This document shows positions 14,555 to 16,760 of a stretch of DNA of 16,760 nucleotides, piece by piece. The DNA comes from Thermocrinis sp. (GTDB lineage: Bacteria > Aquificota > Aquificia > Aquificales > Aquificaceae), in the NCBI GenBank assembly GCA_022759285.1, contig JAEMPM010000012.1, positions 1-16,760 of the forward strand, written 5' to 3'. The number at the start of each line of letters is the position of its first letter. Position 1 is the stretch's first letter. Under the pieces are notes generated by a model that worked only from the letters and a program-made list of their open reading frames with translations, had not been told where the DNA came from and did not search any database. The translations under genes were made by a program, and so were the position numbers.

Positions 14555-15481
14555 TTAAAATCTAATCAACATTGCACCCCAGGTTAGCCCTCCGCCCATG
14601 GCGGTCATGAGCACCAAATCTCCCCGCTTCAATCTTCCCTCCAAGTACGCTTCTGTTAGGGCTATGGGTATGGATGCGGCGCTTGTGTTTCCGTATTTGT
14701 GAATGTTTGAATAAACCTTCTCCATGCTTATGTTTAGTCTTTCCGCAAGGGCTTCCATGATCCTTATGTTCGCCTGATGGGGCACAAAAAGGTCTATCTG
14801 CTCTACGCTCAATCCTGCCTTCTGCAAAACCTCAAGGCACACCTCTTCCATACTCCTAACTGCCAACTTAAAAAGCTCCCTCCCTTTCATGTTTATATAA
14901 CCACACCTTTCTGCGTATAGGATCTCCCATACAGAGCCATCAGACCTCATAACAGAAGCCAAGATCTCACCTTCTCCTTCGTTGGAAACAACCACTGCAC
15001 CCGCACCATCTCCAAATAGTACGCAAGTGCTTCTATCCTGCCAGTTAACAATGTCTGAGAGCTTTTCTGCACCTACCAAGAGAACCTTTTTTAGTCCATT
15101 TCCTTCTATTAAACCCTTGGCCACCTCCAAGCCATACAAAAAGCCACTGCACGCAGCAGATATATCAAAGGCAAAGCCCCTTTTGCATTCAAGTTTGCCC
15201 TGCAGTAAGCAAGCGGAAGCGGGAAAACCAAGCTCAGGTGTTAGGGTAGCAAGGATTATAGCGTCTATATCTTGGGGAGAGATCTTTGCCATATCCAGAG
15301 CCATCCTACTTGCCTTTTCTGCCATGTCCAAAAGACTTTCCTTTCTTGCAATCCTTCTTTCCCTTATACCCGTGCGCGTTACGATCCATTCATCAGATGT
15401 ATCCACCATTTTCTCTAAATCAAAGTTGGTGAGTACATCTTCCGGTACGTAGTAGCCCAATCCTTGCAGTGTAATGCCCAT
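14555..15481 (-). CDS. fabH: Beta-ketoacyl-ACP synthase III
   Basis: Starts type II fatty-acid synthesis by condensing acetyl-CoA (or another primer) with malonyl-ACP. The 308-aa protein has the complete catalytic triad Cys111 (DISAACSGF, 107-114), His235 (VPHQAN, 233-238) and Asn265 (GNTSAAS, 264-270). It also has DEWIVTRTGIRERRI (30-44) and GAGAVVV (159-165). Length is normal for the family. Its ATG overlaps the plsX stop by one base (TGATG), indicating coupled translation. The plsX-fabH pairing is widely conserved and links phospholipid and fatty-acid initiation. Confidence 0.97.
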   Translation of the reverse strand: MGITLQGLGYYVPEDVLTNFDLEKMVDTSDEWIVTRTGIRERRIARKESLLDMAEKASRMALDMAKISPQDIDAIILATLTPELGFPASACLLQGKLECKRGFAFDISAACSGFLYGLEVAKGLIEGNGLKKVLLVGAEKLSDIVNWQDRSTCVLFGDGAGAVVVSNEGEGEILASVMRSDGSVWEILYAERCGYINMKGRELFKLAVRSMEEVCLEVLQKAGLSVEQIDLFVPHQANIRIMEALAERLNISMEKVYSNIHKYGNTSAASIPIALTEAYLEGRLKRGDLVLMTAMGGGLTWGAMLIRF

Positions 15482-16494
15482 CAGATTCTTACTCCTTCGG
15501 GAACCAATTTTATTAGATTTTCCTTTAACTTTTCATTAAAGCGATGGGTTAAAAACTCGTTGGCTACCTTTATGGCATTCTTTATAGCCTTGGCGTTTGC
15601 CCTGCCGTGGGTTATTATGACGGGCTTTTTTGCACCCAAGAGGGGAATGCCTCCATATTCCGCAAAGTCTGCTTTCTTCTTGAGATTGTTCAAAGCTGAC
15701 AACATCAACAAGGCACCAAGCCTTGCCAGAAGGCTCTTTTGAACCTCCTCTTTTATCATTTGAATAACTGCAAAACCGAGACTTTCACTTGCCTTTAGAA
15801 CTACATTACCCACGAAACCATCACACACGATCACATCAAAGGTACCTGCGTATATATCTCTACCTTCTGCGTTACCCAAAAAGTTTAGCTTAGACCTCTT
15901 TAAAAGGGGATAAGTTTCCTTCACCAGCTCGTTGCCCTTACCTTCTTCCTCACCTATACTCAGAATGCCTACCCGTGGGTTTTTTATACCCAAAATCTCC
16001 TCCGCATAGGTATGCCCTATTATGGCAAATTGCAGAAGATGTCTGGGTTTACAGTCCACGTTGGCACCCACATCCAAAAGGACTGTTTTGCCTTTTGGGT
16101 TTGGAAGGGGAACTCCTATAGTGGGCCTTTCCACTTCCTCCGCCGTACCTACCACAAACTTGCCTACTGCTAGCACTGCACCCGTATTACCTGCAGACAC
16201 AAGACCGTCTGCCTCTCCCTCTTTCACGAGCATACCCGCCACATAAAGGGAAGAATTCTTCTTTTTAAGCACCACCGAAGGAGGATCGTGCATTTCTACT
16301 TTTTCCTCTGCATGAACTATGGTCAAGGTTTCGCTTTCCCTTACTCCCTCTTTATGTAAGATACTTTCTATTGCCTTTCTGTCTCCTACCAGGTATGTGC
16401 TAATACCAAGCTCTTTGTATGCTAGAATGCAACCTTTAACGATTTCCTCGGGGGCGTAGTCTCCCCCCATACAATCCACTGCGATCTTGGGCAT
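15481..16494 (-). CDS. plsX: Phosphate acyltransferase PlsX
   Basis: Peripheral membrane enzyme that makes acyl-phosphate from acyl-ACP and phosphate for PlsY, the first step toward phosphatidic acid. The 337-aa protein shows the family N-terminus KIAVDCMGGDYAPEEIVKG (3-21), MHDPPSVVLKKKNSS, GNTGAVLAVGKF, GEEEGKGNEL and CDGFVGNVVLKASE, all characteristic. Length is normal. It lies 5 bp after rpmF and overlaps fabH by one base. The rpmF-plsX-fabH order is common in bacteria and may tie lipid synthesis to ribosome output. Confidence 0.97.
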   Translation of the reverse strand: MPKIAVDCMGGDYAPEEIVKGCILAYKELGISTYLVGDRKAIESILHKEGVRESETLTIVHAEEKVEMHDPPSVVLKKKNSSLYVAGMLVKEGEADGLVSAGNTGAVLAVGKFVVGTAEEVERPTIGVPLPNPKGKTVLLDVGANVDCKPRHLLQFAIIGHTYAEEILGIKNPRVGILSIGEEEGKGNELVKETYPLLKRSKLNFLGNAEGRDIYAGTFDVIVCDGFVGNVVLKASESLGFAVIQMIKEEVQKSLLARLGALLMLSALNNLKKKADFAEYGGIPLLGAKKPVIITHGRANAKAIKNAIKVANEFLTHRFNEKLKENLIKLVPEGVRI

Positions 16495-16499
16495 TTATC

Positions 16500-16685
16500 C
16501 TATATTTTATTTAGAACCTGTTTGCCTTTGTAATAGCCACAGTAGGGGCATACTCTGTGGGGCATAATCATTTCACCGCAATTGGGGCACTCTGCCAGAG
16601 CCCTTACCTTTAGCTTTGCAAAAAAGTTTTGTGCCCTTCTCTGATCTCTTCTCCAACTTGAAGTCCTTCTCTTCGGAACAGCCAT
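16500..16685 (-). CDS. rpmF: Large ribosomal subunit protein bL32, zinc-ribbon form
   Basis: Ribosomal protein L32 of 61 aa. It begins MAVPKRRTSSWRRDQRRA, the standard L32 start. A zinc ribbon follows with C33-x2-C36 (CPNCG) and C46-x2-C49 (CPYCG), so it is the zinc-dependent version. A good Shine-Dalgarno GGAGG lies about 7 nt before the ATG at 16685. It is the first gene of the rpmF-plsX-fabH-murF operon, read from the promoter at 16752-16724. Confidence 0.97.
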   Translation of the reverse strand: MAVPKRRTSSWRRDQRRAQNFFAKLKVRALAECPNCGEMIMPHRVCPYCGYYKGKQVLNKI

Positions 16686-16723
16686 CTAAAAACCTCCGTA
16701 GGGTAGTTTGAAAGAGATATGAT

Positions 16724-16752
16724 ATTATCTTACATCCTTCTATATAAGTCAA
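16724..16752 (-). promoter_or_regulatory. Predicted sigma70-type promoter of the rpmF-plsX-fabH-murF operon
   Basis: Minus-strand TTGACT (16752-16747), an exact 17-bp spacer and GATAAT (16729-16724); both hexamers match consensus at 5 of 6. The predicted start near 16717 gives a leader of about 30 nt containing the rpmF Shine-Dalgarno. This is the best promoter in the window. Confidence 0.7.
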
Positions 16753-16760
16753 GCGGTCTA

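Overview
This window is a compact chromosomal segment of 18 protein-coding genes. No intergenic gap exceeds about 75 bases. I see no tRNA, rRNA, CRISPR array, insertion sequence or phage gene. The host is most likely a thermophilic Aquificales bacterium (Aquifex/Hydrogenobacter/Thermocrinis-like). This is inferred from Lys/Glu-rich proteins, heavy use of AGG/AGA (Arg) and ATA (Ile) codons, very tight overlapping genes, system II cytochrome c maturation, Gram-negative envelope genes (TolC, RND pump) and zinc-ribbon ribosomal proteins. The genus is not proven from sequence alone.

Layout. (1) Positions 2-1883, minus strand: dihydroorotate dehydrogenase (pyrD) followed by a stand-alone COG2187-type kinase-like protein. 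(2) Positions 1904-3924, plus strand, divergent from pyrD across only 20 bp: asd, a JAMM/MPN+ metalloprotease and hisIE, all overlapping. (3) Positions 3990-5430, plus strand: the classic rpsF-ssb-rpsR-rplI cluster, with its own promoter-like sequence and a structured leader. (4) Positions 5451-6371, plus strand: ccsA, for cytochrome c heme attachment. It meets the next operon tail to tail, with the two stop codons sharing bases. (5) Positions 6368-13267, minus strand: a complete tripartite efflux operon (TolC-type channel, periplasmic adaptor, RND pump) ending in a degenerate EAL + HDOD signalling protein. (6) Positions 13288-16685, minus strand: rpmF-plsX-fabH-murF, linking ribosomal protein L32, phospholipid and fatty-acid initiation and peptidoglycan precursor synthesis, behind a good sigma70-type promoter.

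No clearly new multi-gene system is visible; most genes are recognisable housekeeping genes. The most interesting signals are regulatory. First, the rpsF leader can fold into a hairpin with CACCG at the loop edge, while its predicted 5' end is complementary to the rpsF Shine-Dalgarno. Second, a perfect 7+4+7 bp dyad overlaps the predicted -10 box of the efflux operon. Third, several non-ribosomal genes lack a Shine-Dalgarno and have a -10-like hexamer placed so that transcripts would be leaderless or carry only a few nucleotides of leader. Fourth, an apparently non-catalytic EAL-HDOD protein is tied to the efflux pump. All are sequence-based predictions without experimental support here.
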